A stretch of DNA of 64,000 nucleotides. Source: Bacillus sp. FJAT-27264 (GTDB taxonomy: Bacteria; Bacillota; Bacilli; Paenibacillales; Paenibacillaceae). The stretch spans positions 578,443 to 642,442 of the forward strand of contig NZ_MAQW01000001.1 of the NCBI RefSeq assembly GCF_001682855.1. The letters are read 5' to 3'. This document shows positions 16,301 to 23,441 of this stretch, piece after piece (positions within the stretch are counted from its first letter, which is position 1; every line of letters begins with the position of its first letter). A program made the translations under genes and the position numbers. The notes under the pieces were generated by a model. The model was not told the origin of the DNA and ran no database searches. It saw only the letters and a program-made list of their open reading frames with translations.

Positions 16301-17917
16301 CTGCGGCTTAGGCGCCTTATCTTTGTTAGTCACGGTAATTCCGATATGATCAGCCGTCCAGCTCTCACCGTCTTCCACTTGTAGCGGCTGACCCTGGTCA
16401 TCGAACAGACCTGTAATTGCCGGTGACTGAAGAATTACTGCATCCGGGTTCTCGAAAGTGTTGTAAATATAAGGCGAACCTTTAACGAAGGTCGTTTTGA
16501 TTTTGGCCGTTTCGTCATCACTCAGAATAACACTCGCCGAATAATCACCGTAGCCGGAGATTTTGGTCTTCATATTTGCCGGGCTGATGGTATTGGTGCT
16601 GAGATAGAGATCCGGGTCGCCGTCCGCATTCATCGAGCCACCATCGCTAGAAGTAAATCCGGCTCCAGGATTCAAGATCGCCAAGCCTTGCTTCGTGTAA
16701 TTGTTCTTAAAAGGAAGCGTAATGAGGCTGTTGCCATCGCCCAGATTAGAGATCAGAATGCTCTGCCACCAGTCATTAGACGGGATTGGTGACTGGATAT
16801 CCGCAGTGCGGTACTTCGGAGATCTTGGTGACAATTGTGTAATATCGTTAATCTCGTAGCTTCCCGCACCTACCTTGACGGCCGATGGAGCCAGAATCTC
16901 GGGAATCTCATGCACCGGCTTAGGGTCCCCTTCGCGATATGCATGCACCTCGAATTCAAACAGTGAGTAGCCAAACTCTGTAGAGCGGGCATGCCCGAGC
17001 ATTCTCACATAGCGTGCATCGGCATAGAGGTCGATCGATTCCTTGCCACCGAAACCATTCATCTGACGGTAGATGGTAGTCCAGTTCTTCGCATCATCGC
17101 TCACCTGAATGTCATACGCGCGTCCGGAAGCTCCTTCCCAATCCAGAACAACGCTACCGATTTCACTTTTCTGACCCAGATCCACGTAGATCCATTCCGT
17201 GTCCGTATGCTTGGAGGACCAGCGTGTATCACGCTTCCCGTCGGTTGCATTATCCTTCAGGTAATCCTTCTCTGGCAAACCCTCCTTGCCCTTCTCAACA
17301 TTCTCTTCTGAGGAAACTGTTACAGGTTTGTTCAGAGCAATATTGGGTGCAGCAGGCTTTGGAGGCAAGTTGACTCCACCTGTTCCGTATACCTGGAATT
17401 CATAAATCGAAATACCATAGGCTGGTTGTGACCGCTCTGTGCTGTATAAGCGCACATAACGTCCCTTGGCAGAGAAGGACTCATCTGTCTTTGTGCTCTG
17501 ATTGTTCTTAGTGGAATAGACAGGCGTCCAGGTCTTCTCATCATCAGATACCTGGATTTCAAATGCTTTGGAGTAGGCATTCTCCCAGTCGATGGTGACA
17601 CGTGAGATCGAAGCGCTTGCCCCAAGGTCTATGTAGATCCACTGCGGGTCCACACCCCAGATACTTTCCCATCTGGAGTCCTTATCGCCGTCAACAGCCA
17701 GATCAGGCGTGTGAGCACCTGATGATGAAGAGGCATATACAGGACGGTTTAATGACATGAGATAATCCGCCTGCTCTACTTGCTTATGTACCGCTTGTGC
17801 CTGGACTAGATGTGGCTGAAGATCGAAGGAGCCTGTAACTGCGAGCACACTGATCAACCCTGCACAGACCGCCTTTTTCAAAGTGCTTTTCCTCTTCCTG
17901 TGGTACGAATACAACAT
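13331..17917 (-). CDS. Secreted GH81 endo-beta-1,3-glucanase with five F5/8-type C domains
   Basis: 1528 residues. A signal peptide (basic KRKSTLKKA, then AGLISVLAVTGS) ends near residue 40. Two discoidin/F5-8C-type domains follow (about 50-180 and 195-335). The central catalytic region is GH81 (about 345-1075), with SPIPSNDWWQS, YGDYSASVILSDD, LTDHHFTYGYYVFA and FDPYEGHSWAGG. The Glu pair in NNLEAGGESL (near 864 and 868) matches the family's catalytic region. Three more F5/8C domains form the C-terminus, each with W-[IL]-x-[VI]-DLG and RYxR/KI. GH81 enzymes cut laminarin and fungal or callose beta-1,3-glucan; the flanking domains presumably bind glycans. AGAGGAG precedes the ATG. A CRE site upstream suggests catabolite repression. 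Confidence 0.85.
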   Translation of the reverse strand: MLYSYHRKRKSTLKKAVCAGLISVLAVTGSFDLQPHLVQAQAVHKQVEQADYLMSLNRPVYASSSSGAHTPDLAVDGDKDSRWESIWGVDPQWIYIDLGASASISRVTIDWENAYSKAFEIQVSDDEKTWTPVYSTKNNQSTKTDESFSAKGRYVRLYSTERSQPAYGISIYEFQVYGTGGVNLPPKPAAPNIALNKPVTVSSEENVEKGKEGLPEKDYLKDNATDGKRDTRWSSKHTDTEWIYVDLGQKSEIGSVVLDWEGASGRAYDIQVSDDAKNWTTIYRQMNGFGGKESIDLYADARYVRMLGHARSTEFGYSLFEFEVHAYREGDPKPVHEIPEILAPSAVKVGAGSYEINDITQLSPRSPKYRTADIQSPIPSNDWWQSILISNLGDGNSLITLPFKNNYTKQGLAILNPGAGFTSSDGGSMNADGDPDLYLSTNTISPANMKTKISGYGDYSASVILSDDETAKIKTTFVKGSPYIYNTFENPDAVILQSPAITGLFDDQGQPLQVEDGESWTADHIGITVTNKDKAPKPQTFVRNYGVFVPPGTTFTKIGSMLKIKLGEGDYLSLATLPSASDLNLYYQHGYAFVTDTQVDYNYDQNQALVNTSFTAVTELKRPGFSNETLEALLPHQWKITNSQLTDLSYPSIRGELKVHKGNVFTTTDRFNGIVPQFAEPNNSNYSRSELIAYLDMLDADMAGGLMLLDPYWQGKKLHPLAVGALISDQIGDTERRDRYLGWIKTILTDWYTYSEDEPKHSYYFHYSPEWGAIMPYHSGFGMNVGLTDHHFTYGYYVFASAVLGQFDKEFVSDYGPMVETLIRDYANPSRTDSEFPWFRNFDPYEGHSWAGGYADNKSGNNLEAGGESLFGWVGEYMWGEVTGNDTYRNAGIWGFTTEEKAVEQYWFNYDKDIWLPDYPHHIVGQVYGSSYLYGTFFSGNPQHIYGIHWLPTAEWMTYYGREPEKAKALYDGLVIDNNGPEDVWQHLIWPFQSLSEPQAVLAKWNPKDMQKNEVFNTYWFVNSMATLGNRSTDIWADDPAATVYYDGTKYTAQVWNPSGVDKTVNFYNETGKVGTATVYPSAIVSVDPTKVTKLTGPEAGAGVRYLDRSAWTAKASNSAGGEGPEKMLDGKLDTRWSSGTAQTDKMWIQVDMGQMEQFDTLFVNSGTNYGDYANSYVVYASEDGEDWGEPIASGVGTAPSMALSFPLQSARYVKVALNDSSSNWWSVSEISAAQLNKGKEPLQETPTIPLEDRSQWKITASSSNGAEMTANLVDGSNDTRWSTGKKQTNGQWLSVDLGQTKTFNTLLLNSGHSNSDYARGYQIYVSNDGVNWGQPVANRKGTEGYQRITLPEQTARYIKILQTGQASNWWSIADLEIRNSGIAKRQALPSEAPENDAPIVLDRAAWTVTGSTYGDSNPLNIIDADKHTSWTTGAPQAAGQWLQVDLGSVTSFKQIELDSSSRPDDYAAAYRVYASHDAKKWTEITSGTGSTAVQKLSFPEHQARYFRIELTGPSNYWWSISELNVYK

Positions 17918-18073
17918 AACTTCTCTCCTCTACCCTAGTAATATATCCCACCAAAAAAATTAATTGGCTATACTAATATCGGATACAATTTTAAATTTTT
18001 AATCTGCTTTTTAGCGATTTTTTTGATCTTTTCCCATCGATGATTTTGAGAAAAAACCAAGTAAATCAAGCAT

Positions 18074-18087
18074 TGATAACGCTAACA
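18074..18087. promoter_or_regulatory. CRE (CcpA) site upstream of the GH81 gene
   Basis: TGATAACGCTAACA fits the consensus TGWNANCGNTNWCA at every position in both orientations. It lies about 157 bp upstream of the glucanase start. That predicts CcpA-mediated repression on preferred sugars, as is usual for polysaccharide hydrolases. The rest of the gap 17918-18314 holds an A/T-rich stretch and the SDR terminator; no ORF was seen there. Confidence 0.65.
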
Positions 18088-18239
18088 AAAATTGAAAGAC
18101 ACCTCGGGAAAATCCAACATCAGAACTACAAAAACATGCCAAAAGGCCCCAGCCTCCCAACAGGTCAATCACGAGAGTTTTTCCCCTAAATTATAGTTGC
18201 TACTTTCGCCCTCATTTCGCTTATCTCGGCATCTAAGCC

Positions 18240-18280
18240 AAAAAGGCTGCTCCCCTGTAGCATACAAGGAAGCAGCCTTA
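18240..18280 (-). terminator. Intrinsic terminator of the SDR gene
   Basis: On the minus strand AAGGCTGCT and AGCAGCCTT form a 9-bp stem around a loop of about 20 bases, followed by a short T tract. It lies 35 bp after the SDR stop. Confidence 0.7.
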
Positions 18281-18314
18281 GTCCAATTGTGAGTCCAGAT
18301 GAAGCAGTACTTAC

Positions 18315-19088
18315 TTACTTTTTCAGATAGATTGGAGCACCGAACGGAGAACCAGCCGCGCCACCGTCTACGCTGATCTCCGTACCCTGGATGAAAGAGG
18401 AGTCATTGGAAGCCAGGAACAAAGCTACGTTGGCGATTTCCTGTGGCTCACCCAGGCGGTTCAGTGGAATTGTGCGGGAAAGTACCGATTCCAGTTGTGC
18501 CATACCCTCTGCAGTAGATTGTCCCCAGATTGGTGTACGTGTCGCTCCTGGAGCAATGGTATTCACGCGAATTCCGCGTGGTGACAATTCGGAGGCCAAC
18601 ACTCTTGCCAAGCTGCTTACTGCCCCTTTGCTAGCTGCGTATGCAGCATATCCAGGACTTCCGGCTGTAGCAAGCACGGAACTATTCAAGATGATGGAAG
18701 ACCCATCTTTTAGGTGAGGTACAGCCGCTTGAACAGTAAAAAAGACCCCCGTAACGTTAACCTTTAGTACCTCTTCAAAGACGGAGAGTTCGGTCCCACC
18801 TGTTGGTGTTTGCGCGGTGATACCAGCGTTAGCGAATACAATATCCAATTGGCCAAATTTCTTCACTGCTGCTGCTACTGCTTGCTCGCCACTTATTGGA
18901 TCTGCTGCATCAGCCTGAACGGCTAGACTATTCTCACCCAGTTCTGCTGCTGCCGCGTCCAAAGTGGCCTGATTGCGCCCGGTGATTACAACCTTGGCTC
19001 CTTCTGCGATGAACAGTTTTGCTGTAGCCAATCCAATACCGCTATTTCCACCTGTGATCAATGCTACTTTCCCATCTAATTTACCCAT
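18315..19088 (-). CDS. Short-chain dehydrogenase/reductase (classical SDR)
   Basis: 257 residues, full length. The NAD(P)-binding Gly motif is TGGNSGIG at residues 12-19. Other landmarks are the NAG motif (ANAG near 88), catalytic Ser in ILNSSVLATAG, Tyr-x-x-x-Lys in YAAYAASKG, and IAPGATRTPI after the active site. A C-terminal VDGGAAGSPFGAP segment is typical of this quinone/alcohol oxidoreductase group. The substrate cannot be assigned. The gene is monocistronic with its own terminator, and an inverted repeat that looks like a TetR-type operator lies about 55 bp upstream of the start. No regulator gene is adjacent. Confidence 0.88.
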   Translation of the reverse strand: MGKLDGKVALITGGNSGIGLATAKLFIAEGAKVVITGRNQATLDAAAAELGENSLAVQADAADPISGEQAVAAAVKKFGQLDIVFANAGITAQTPTGGTELSVFEEVLKVNVTGVFFTVQAAVPHLKDGSSIILNSSVLATAGSPGYAAYAASKGAVSSLARVLASELSPRGIRVNTIAPGATRTPIWGQSTAEGMAQLESVLSRTIPLNRLGEPQEIANVALFLASNDSSFIQGTEISVDGGAAGSPFGAPIYLKK

Positions 19089-19142
19089 TATTATTCGCTC
19101 CTTTGTGTATGTGTAATTTCAATATGAATACCAATTTTTATC

Positions 19143-19158
19143 GAGAACGATCATTCTC
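19143..19158. promoter_or_regulatory. Candidate operator of the SDR gene
   Basis: GAGAACGATCATTCTC is a 16-bp near-palindrome (14 of 16 positions symmetric), located 55 bp upstream of the SDR start codon. The half-site GAGAACGA reappears in a larger inverted repeat at 19232-19271. The size and symmetry suit a TetR- or MarR-family repressor encoded elsewhere. Confidence 0.5.
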
Positions 19159-19231
19159 ATATATAGTAAAATTTTTTATATTATCTTTGTTCTCTTTCTC
19201 TTGCCTCCTCTTAAAATGATATTAACACATT

Positions 19232-19271
19232 GGGAACGATCGGTAAAGATTTATTTTTACTGTTCGTTCTC
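19232..19271. repeat. Long inverted repeat sharing the SDR operator half-site
   Basis: GGGAACGATCGGTAAA and, on the other arm, TTTACTGTTCGTTCTC are inverted copies of each other at 13 of 16 positions, separated by 7-8 bases of A/T. Both arms carry the (G)GAACGA core of the palindrome at 19143. It may be a second pair of regulator-binding half-sites, or a hairpin next to the lipoprotein terminator. Confidence 0.5.
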
Positions 19272-19272
19272 A

Positions 19273-19323
19273 AATAAAAAAGCCTGTAAACAAAGGCCAC
19301 AATGGGCTTTAGTCTACAGGCTC
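19273..19323 (-). terminator. Intrinsic terminator of the lipoprotein gene
   Basis: On the minus strand AGCCTGTA and TACAGGCT form an 8-bp stem around a loop of 26 bases containing a smaller stem. The T tract that follows reads TTTTTTATTTG. Confidence 0.75.
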
Positions 19324-19356
19324 ACCAGAGATAATGTTATTCATACAATGACGGAA

Positions 19357-19893
19357 TTATTTAACTTCGGTAGCTCCAGTCACTTTACCGTCAATAGCAG
19401 CCGATGCTTTTACATCTTCGCTGGCAAAGTACAGATTACCATCAATAGTTGCCGACTCATGCAGGTTAAATCCGTTGGCTTCTACATATACATCGCCTTT
19501 GATTGTACCGCCTTGCACTCTCAAATTCTCACTTTGCACAGTAAACTTAGGTACTGTAAGTGTGTAGTTGGCTGTAATATTATGATCTGCATCTTGTGCA
19601 TACAAAGCTATCTTGCGGTAGATTTTACCGTCAGCGGCACCTTTATCACGGAATTCACCAGCTACAACAACATCCTGATCCATAGTTACATCTTTTAAAA
19701 TAGCAACAATCCAGTTGCCGTCCTTGCTCACAGCCTTCGTGAATGCTGCACCTTCATCAACGATCGAAGCGGTAGTCACCGCATCGGTTTGTTCAGCAGC
19801 TGGTTTATTGGCCGCCGTCTCTTCTTTCGCTCCACAACCCGCCAACAATACAGCCGCTACCCCTGCTACCAACAAACTTTTCACAATTTTCAT
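19357..19893 (-). CDS. Lipoprotein with a bactofilin-like repeat region
   Basis: 178 residues. A lipoprotein signal peptide ends in the lipobox LLAGC (Cys at residue 20), followed by an Ala/Glu/Thr-rich spacer. Residues 120-178 contain short beta-type repeats (GGTIKGDVYVEANGFNLHESATIDGNLYF) of the kind seen in polymer-forming bactofilin-like proteins. The middle part (DGNWIVAILKDVTMDQDVVVAGEF) resembles surface-tethered structural proteins, but I cannot name it. It would sit on the outer face of the membrane. The gene has its own terminator. The IS element inserted about 150 bp upstream of its start may separate it from former regulatory sequence. Confidence 0.75.
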   Translation of the reverse strand: MKIVKSLLVAGVAAVLLAGCGAKEETAANKPAAEQTDAVTTASIVDEGAAFTKAVSKDGNWIVAILKDVTMDQDVVVAGEFRDKGAADGKIYRKIALYAQDADHNITANYTLTVPKFTVQSENLRVQGGTIKGDVYVEANGFNLHESATIDGNLYFASEDVKASAAIDGKVTGATEVK

Positions 19894-20107
19894 TTCAATT
19901 CCCCCTGTTTCTTATTATGAATTAATTATATATTAAAAATTAATCATAACTACGTGATAAATTTCACAAATGTGTGAATACAAAAATTAAATTATTCTAC
20001 TATAAAATAGAATCACGAAAACCATAAAGATGGCCAGCTTTGATATGCTCCCCATATAGTAGACAGGTGAAATAATAAAAACCTGTTACTGTATGGGGAG
20101 CATTTTT

Positions 20108-20788
20108 ATGGAACAAAAGAAGTTTACAGCCCTTGAAAAAATAACGATACTTCAGGAAATTGAATATGGACACATCGGGTTAAAAGCTGGTGCTCGGAAA
20201 TACGGATTAACTAAAACATCTATATTGAAATGGCGACGACGTTATCAATTGTACGGCTACGAAGGCCTAGAACCTCGAACCCATAACCAAAAGTATTCAA
20301 TAGAACTTAAACTCCAAGCGGTTAGGGATTATATCAAGGGTGGATTGTCGCAAAGCCAAATTATCTACAAGTATAAGATCGCAAGTACAACCCAACTCGC
20401 CAACTGGATTAAGAAGTATAATGGTCATAGCAACAGTTTAACGGCTAATTCAGGAGGAACTAAAGCTATGACCAAAGGACGCGCAACCACTTGGCAGGAA
20501 CGGATAGATATTGTGTTGTATTGTCTGGCAAATGGACAAGATTACACAAAGGCAGCAAGTCATTTTCACGTTTCTTACCAACAAGTATATAGCTGGGTGA
20601 AAAAGTACGAAGCAGGCGGCGAGAAGGCGCTAAGGGACGGCAGAGGACGCACGAAAGCGCCTGAAGAGCTCACGGAAGCAGATCGCCATAGGCTCGCCAT
20701 GCAAAAGCTGGAATACGAGAATGCACGGCTTCGTGCGGAGAATGCTTTTCTAAAAAAGTTAGAGGAACTCGAAAGGAGGAGACGTTAA
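20108..20788 (+). CDS. IS3-family OrfA (DNA-binding subunit)
   Basis: 226 residues. Two helix-turn-helix regions are visible: residues 5-50 (LEKITILQEIEYGHIGLKAGARKYGLTKTSILKWRRRY) and 130-175 (RIDIVLYCLANGQDYTKAASHFHVSYQQVYSWVKKY). A C-terminal leucine-zipper-like helix (LAMQKLEYENARLRAENAFLKKLEEL) presumably mediates dimerisation. It binds the element's inverted repeats. The ATG at 20108 follows GGGGAG, which lies inside the left inverted repeat. The protein ends in frame just after the slippery site; a -1 shift would join it to OrfB. Confidence 0.9.
   Translation: MEQKKFTALEKITILQEIEYGHIGLKAGARKYGLTKTSILKWRRRYQLYGYEGLEPRTHNQKYSIELKLQAVRDYIKGGLSQSQIIYKYKIASTTQLANWIKKYNGHSNSLTANSGGTKAMTKGRATTWQERIDIVLYCLANGQDYTKAASHFHVSYQQVYSWVKKYEAGGEKALRDGRGRTKAPEELTEADRHRLAMQKLEYENARLRAENAFLKKLEELERRRR
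20752..20758 (+). other. Programmed -1 frameshift site in the IS3 element
   Basis: The heptamer A AAA AAG lies in the OrfA reading frame (codons AAA AAG at 20753-20758). A -1 slip moves ribosomes into the OrfB frame, which is open from before this point through to 21666. AAAGGAGGAG a short distance downstream may stimulate frameshifting or allow separate OrfB initiation. This is the usual route to the OrfAB transposase in IS3 elements. Confidence 0.85.
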
Positions 20789-20814
20789 GTCAAGTTCGTC
20801 AGGAGAATATCTAC

Positions 20815-21666
20815 TTGGCTATTCAGGCCGTTCAGCAAGAGGAGTCTCGCCCCATTCAGCTTTTGTGTGACATTGCAGAAATCTCGCGCTCAAGTTACTA
20901 CAAATGGTTGAACCGTAAACCCAGTTCCCGGGAGACCGACAACGCGAAACTGACCCAGGCCATGCTCCTTCTATATGAGAAGGTGGAGCGAATCTTTGGG
21001 TATCGCCAGCTCACTCTACATTTGCGCAGACAAATGGGCAAAGCGCTGAACGCGAAGCGAGTGTACCGCCTTATGAGGCTCCAAGGCATCCAGTCTGTCA
21101 TCCGAAGAAAGCGGAAGAAGTACGTAGGCTCCACGCCTCAGCAGGTCGCAGAGAATGTATTGAACCGCAACTTCGAGGCGGAAACACCAAACCAAAAATG
21201 GGTAACGGATGTAACGGAATTCAAGTACGGCAACGGACAGAAAGCGTATTTAAGCGCCATTAAGGATCTGCATGACAAGTCCATTGTTGCTTACGTTCTG
21301 GGTCATTCTAATAATAATTCGCTGGTCTTTAAGACGTTAGAGTTGGCTTTGGAGGCAGCGCCAGAGAACCATCCCTTACTTCACAGCGACCGTGGTTTCC
21401 AGTATACCTCTCTGCACTTTAAGGAGATGCTGGACGAAGCGAAACTGACGCAAAGCATGTCCCGGGTGGGCTGCTGCATTGATAATGGACCGATGGAATC
21501 CTTTTGGGGCACACTGAAATGTGAGAAGTACTACTTGCATACCTACCGCACTTTTGAAGAGCTCCAACAAGACATTGATAATTACATACACTTTTACAAT
21601 TACGAACGGTTGCAGGCAAAACTAAACGGCCTCAGTCCTATTGAATTCAGGACTAAGGCCGCTTAA
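20815..21666 (+). CDS. IS3-family OrfB (DDE transposase catalytic part)
   Basis: 283 residues if counted from the TTG at 20815. The open frame reaches back through the slippery site, so the true product is probably the OrfAB fusion. An HTH_21-like N-terminus (DIAEISRSSYYKWLNRKPS) precedes the integrase core. The DDE triad is visible: Asp in WVTDVTEF, Asp in LHSDRGFQYTS, and Glu in NGPMESFWGTLKCE. The C-terminal YNYERLQAKLNGLSPIEFR is typical of IS150-like transposases. No frameshift or stop interrupts it. Confidence 0.93.
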   Translation: MAIQAVQQEESRPIQLLCDIAEISRSSYYKWLNRKPSSRETDNAKLTQAMLLLYEKVERIFGYRQLTLHLRRQMGKALNAKRVYRLMRLQGIQSVIRRKRKKYVGSTPQQVAENVLNRNFEAETPNQKWVTDVTEFKYGNGQKAYLSAIKDLHDKSIVAYVLGHSNNNSLVFKTLELALEAAPENHPLLHSDRGFQYTSLHFKEMLDEAKLTQSMSRVGCCIDNGPMESFWGTLKCEKYYLHTYRTFEELQQDIDNYIHFYNYERLQAKLNGLSPIEFRTKAA

Positions 21667-21817
21667 GGATCTTTTATTTTTTGCACTGTCTACTTGACGG
21701 GGTGCAGTTCACTTCAGGCCGCTCTTTATGGTTTATACAGATTGCAATGTCAGGCTGTTATCGTATTAGGGTAAGATACTCTAAGAACGAAGCAACAAAT
21801 GCTGCACGGTCGTTAAT

Positions 21818-22777
21818 TTATAACTTAATGGACCGGACGGCCTCTTGTTTTTGCGTGTTGACGCTCAGTTGGAAAATATCCGGACGGTTGTAATGCCCCG
21901 CCACATCCAGGTCAAACCGGCTCTGTACCACTTGCGCCAGGTCGAGCGTTGCATATAGTATGCCTTCTTCATCATATAGCGGCTCTGTTACATACTCGCC
22001 AAGCGGACCAACGATGGCACTTCCACCCCGGCTAAGAATCTCGGCATCTTCCTTGAGGTCTTCGTGATCGGCGAGATCGGCAGGATAAGAAGCTTTAGTA
22101 GCGAATTGATTGCAGGAGATGACATAGCAGCGGCCTTCGCAGGCAATATGCCGAATCGTGGACTGCCACGTCTCCCGCGCATCCGCTGTAGGTGCAATGT
22201 ATATATCAACGCCCTGTGCATACATGGACATGCGGGCTAGCGGCATATAGTTCTCCCAACAGATCAATCCGCCGATTCTGCCAAAAGGGGTATCAATGAC
22301 GGGCAGGGTGCTGCCGTCCCCTACTCCCCATAAGAGCCGTTCGGAACCCGTAGGCACAAGCTTGCGGTGCTTGCCCAGCAGTTCTCCATCTGGTCCGATG
22401 TAAATCATGGAGTTATACAAGGTGCTCCGGCTGAACTCCTGATCCCGCTCTACCGCACCAATCACCAGATACACACCCAATTCCCGGGCCAGATCGCAGA
22501 GAACTTGCGTGTCAGGACCGGGAATGTCAATGGAGCTGGCCCAGTATCGTTCCCAGTTCTTCCTGCCGTCTACTGTCCGGCTGCCCACTCTTGCGCCGAA
22601 ACTCAAGCCGCGCGGGTAACCCGGAATGAAAACCTCGGGATACACGATCAGCTTAGCCCCTTGGGCGGCAGCTTCCTTGGCTGTTACAGCAATCTTGTCC
22701 ATCGCCGATGTTTTATCGAATAAGACCGGGGCCGCTTGAACGACAGCTACCTTCACTTGCGGTTGACTCTGATTCAT
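21818..22777 (-). CDS. Nitrilase (carbon-nitrogen hydrolase family)
   Basis: 319 residues with the nitrilase catalytic triad: Glu48 in YPEVFIPGYPRG, Lys139 in GKHRKLVPT, and Cys173 in GGLICWENYMPLAR. The flanks of the Cys match true nitrilases (nitrile to acid plus ammonia) better than amidases or ureidopropionases. Natural substrates could be aryl or aliphatic nitriles; the sequence alone does not decide. GGGAGAGGATGGA precedes the ATG. It follows the cupin gene by 29 bp in the same direction, so the two form an operon. That operon is divergent from a MocR-type regulator which likely controls it. Confidence 0.9.
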   Translation of the reverse strand: MNQSQPQVKVAVVQAAPVLFDKTSAMDKIAVTAKEAAAQGAKLIVYPEVFIPGYPRGLSFGARVGSRTVDGRKNWERYWASSIDIPGPDTQVLCDLARELGVYLVIGAVERDQEFSRSTLYNSMIYIGPDGELLGKHRKLVPTGSERLLWGVGDGSTLPVIDTPFGRIGGLICWENYMPLARMSMYAQGVDIYIAPTADARETWQSTIRHIACEGRCYVISCNQFATKASYPADLADHEDLKEDAEILSRGGSAIVGPLGEYVTEPLYDEEGILYATLDLAQVVQSRFDLDVAGHYNRPDIFQLSVNTQKQEAVRSIKL

Positions 22778-22806
22778 TCCATCCTCTCCCGTCCTGGTCG
22801 CTGTCC

Positions 22807-23175
22807 TTATTCTTTATCGATATACTCGATGTTGAATGGTTTGTTGGTAATAAACAGAACCGTAGCTCCGCCTTCAGCAACTGCACCGTGCTCAGCCACA
22901 ATGCCCTCAGGGAACCAGACAAAGCTGCCCGGACCGTAAGAACCCTCATGGGTATATAACGTTCCTTCCAGCACATAAATGCCATGGGCAAGATCATGGT
23001 GAATATGCCATGGCGTAACGAAGCCTTCCGGGTAATGGCAGTAATTGATCAGCATGCCTGTGTCCGGATCATTCAGCAGCTTCTTTTCTATCATCTTTTT
23101 GCCCGTACGTTCACTCACCAGTTCATCCCAGGGCATGTCGTTAATGTCTTTAACAATCGTCTTAATTTCACTCAT
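22807..23175 (-). CDS. Small single-domain cupin
   Basis: 122 residues. One conserved beta-barrel is visible, with motif 1 TPWHIHHDLAHGIYVLEGTL (three His and a Glu available for metal binding) and motif 2 GSFVWFPEGIVAEHGAV. It is the first gene of the cupin-nitrilase operon, divergent from the MocR regulator. Its role could be a metal-dependent enzyme or a ligand-binding accessory acting on the nitrile or its product; the sequence does not say which. Similar small cupins accompany nitrilases in some genomes, but this cannot be checked here. Confidence 0.8.
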   Translation of the reverse strand: MSEIKTIVKDINDMPWDELVSERTGKKMIEKKLLNDPDTGMLINYCHYPEGFVTPWHIHHDLAHGIYVLEGTLYTHEGSYGPGSFVWFPEGIVAEHGAVAEGGATVLFITNKPFNIEYIDKE

Positions 23176-23241
23176 AGCTCGTCCCTCATTTCATTAATGA
23201 TAGAAGCTTAGGGTCATGATAACATTGTGATCATCACCGGT

Positions 23242-23293
23242 AACCAACCAATCCTGTGGTTTCTCAGCCAGCCACTTTGGGAAACCATCCAAT
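23242..23293. promoter_or_regulatory. Candidate MocR-regulator direct repeats
   Basis: AACCAACCAAT (23242-23252) and AACCATCCAAT (23283-23293) are direct repeats with one mismatch, 41 bp start to start, i.e. about four helical turns. They lie in the 266-bp gap between the divergent cupin and MocR genes. MocR-type regulators such as GabR bind direct repeats with comparable spacing, so this is a plausible operator. Confidence 0.5.
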
Positions 23294-23441
23294 TAGTGCA
23301 GCATGTACACCATCCATGTTCAAGGAATCGATAAACAATTGTCATGGTTAAGATATCACGGGCAGATTTAATTTTAAAATTCGGTGGTATGATAAAAATC
23401 ACAACATTTTTCCGACGCACAAATTGAGAGTGGTGATAATC

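Larger units (their letters stand above)
20041..21711 (+). mobile_element. IS3-family insertion sequence (IS150-like), apparently intact
   Basis: An element of about 1671 bp, bounded by imperfect inverted repeats of roughly 40 bp: left TGATATGCTCCCCATATAG... and right (reverse complement) TGAACTGCACCCCGTCAAG.... They share GTAGACAG and end in the family's TG...CA termini. It is flanked by the 3-bp direct repeat CTT (20038-20040 and 21712-21714), as expected for IS3 target duplication. It encodes orfA and orfB in the -1 frame arrangement with an A_AAA_AAG slippery site. Both ORFs, both ends and the target duplication are intact, so it may still be active. The insertion lies between a lipoprotein gene and the nitrilase operon and breaks no visible gene. 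Confidence 0.93.
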
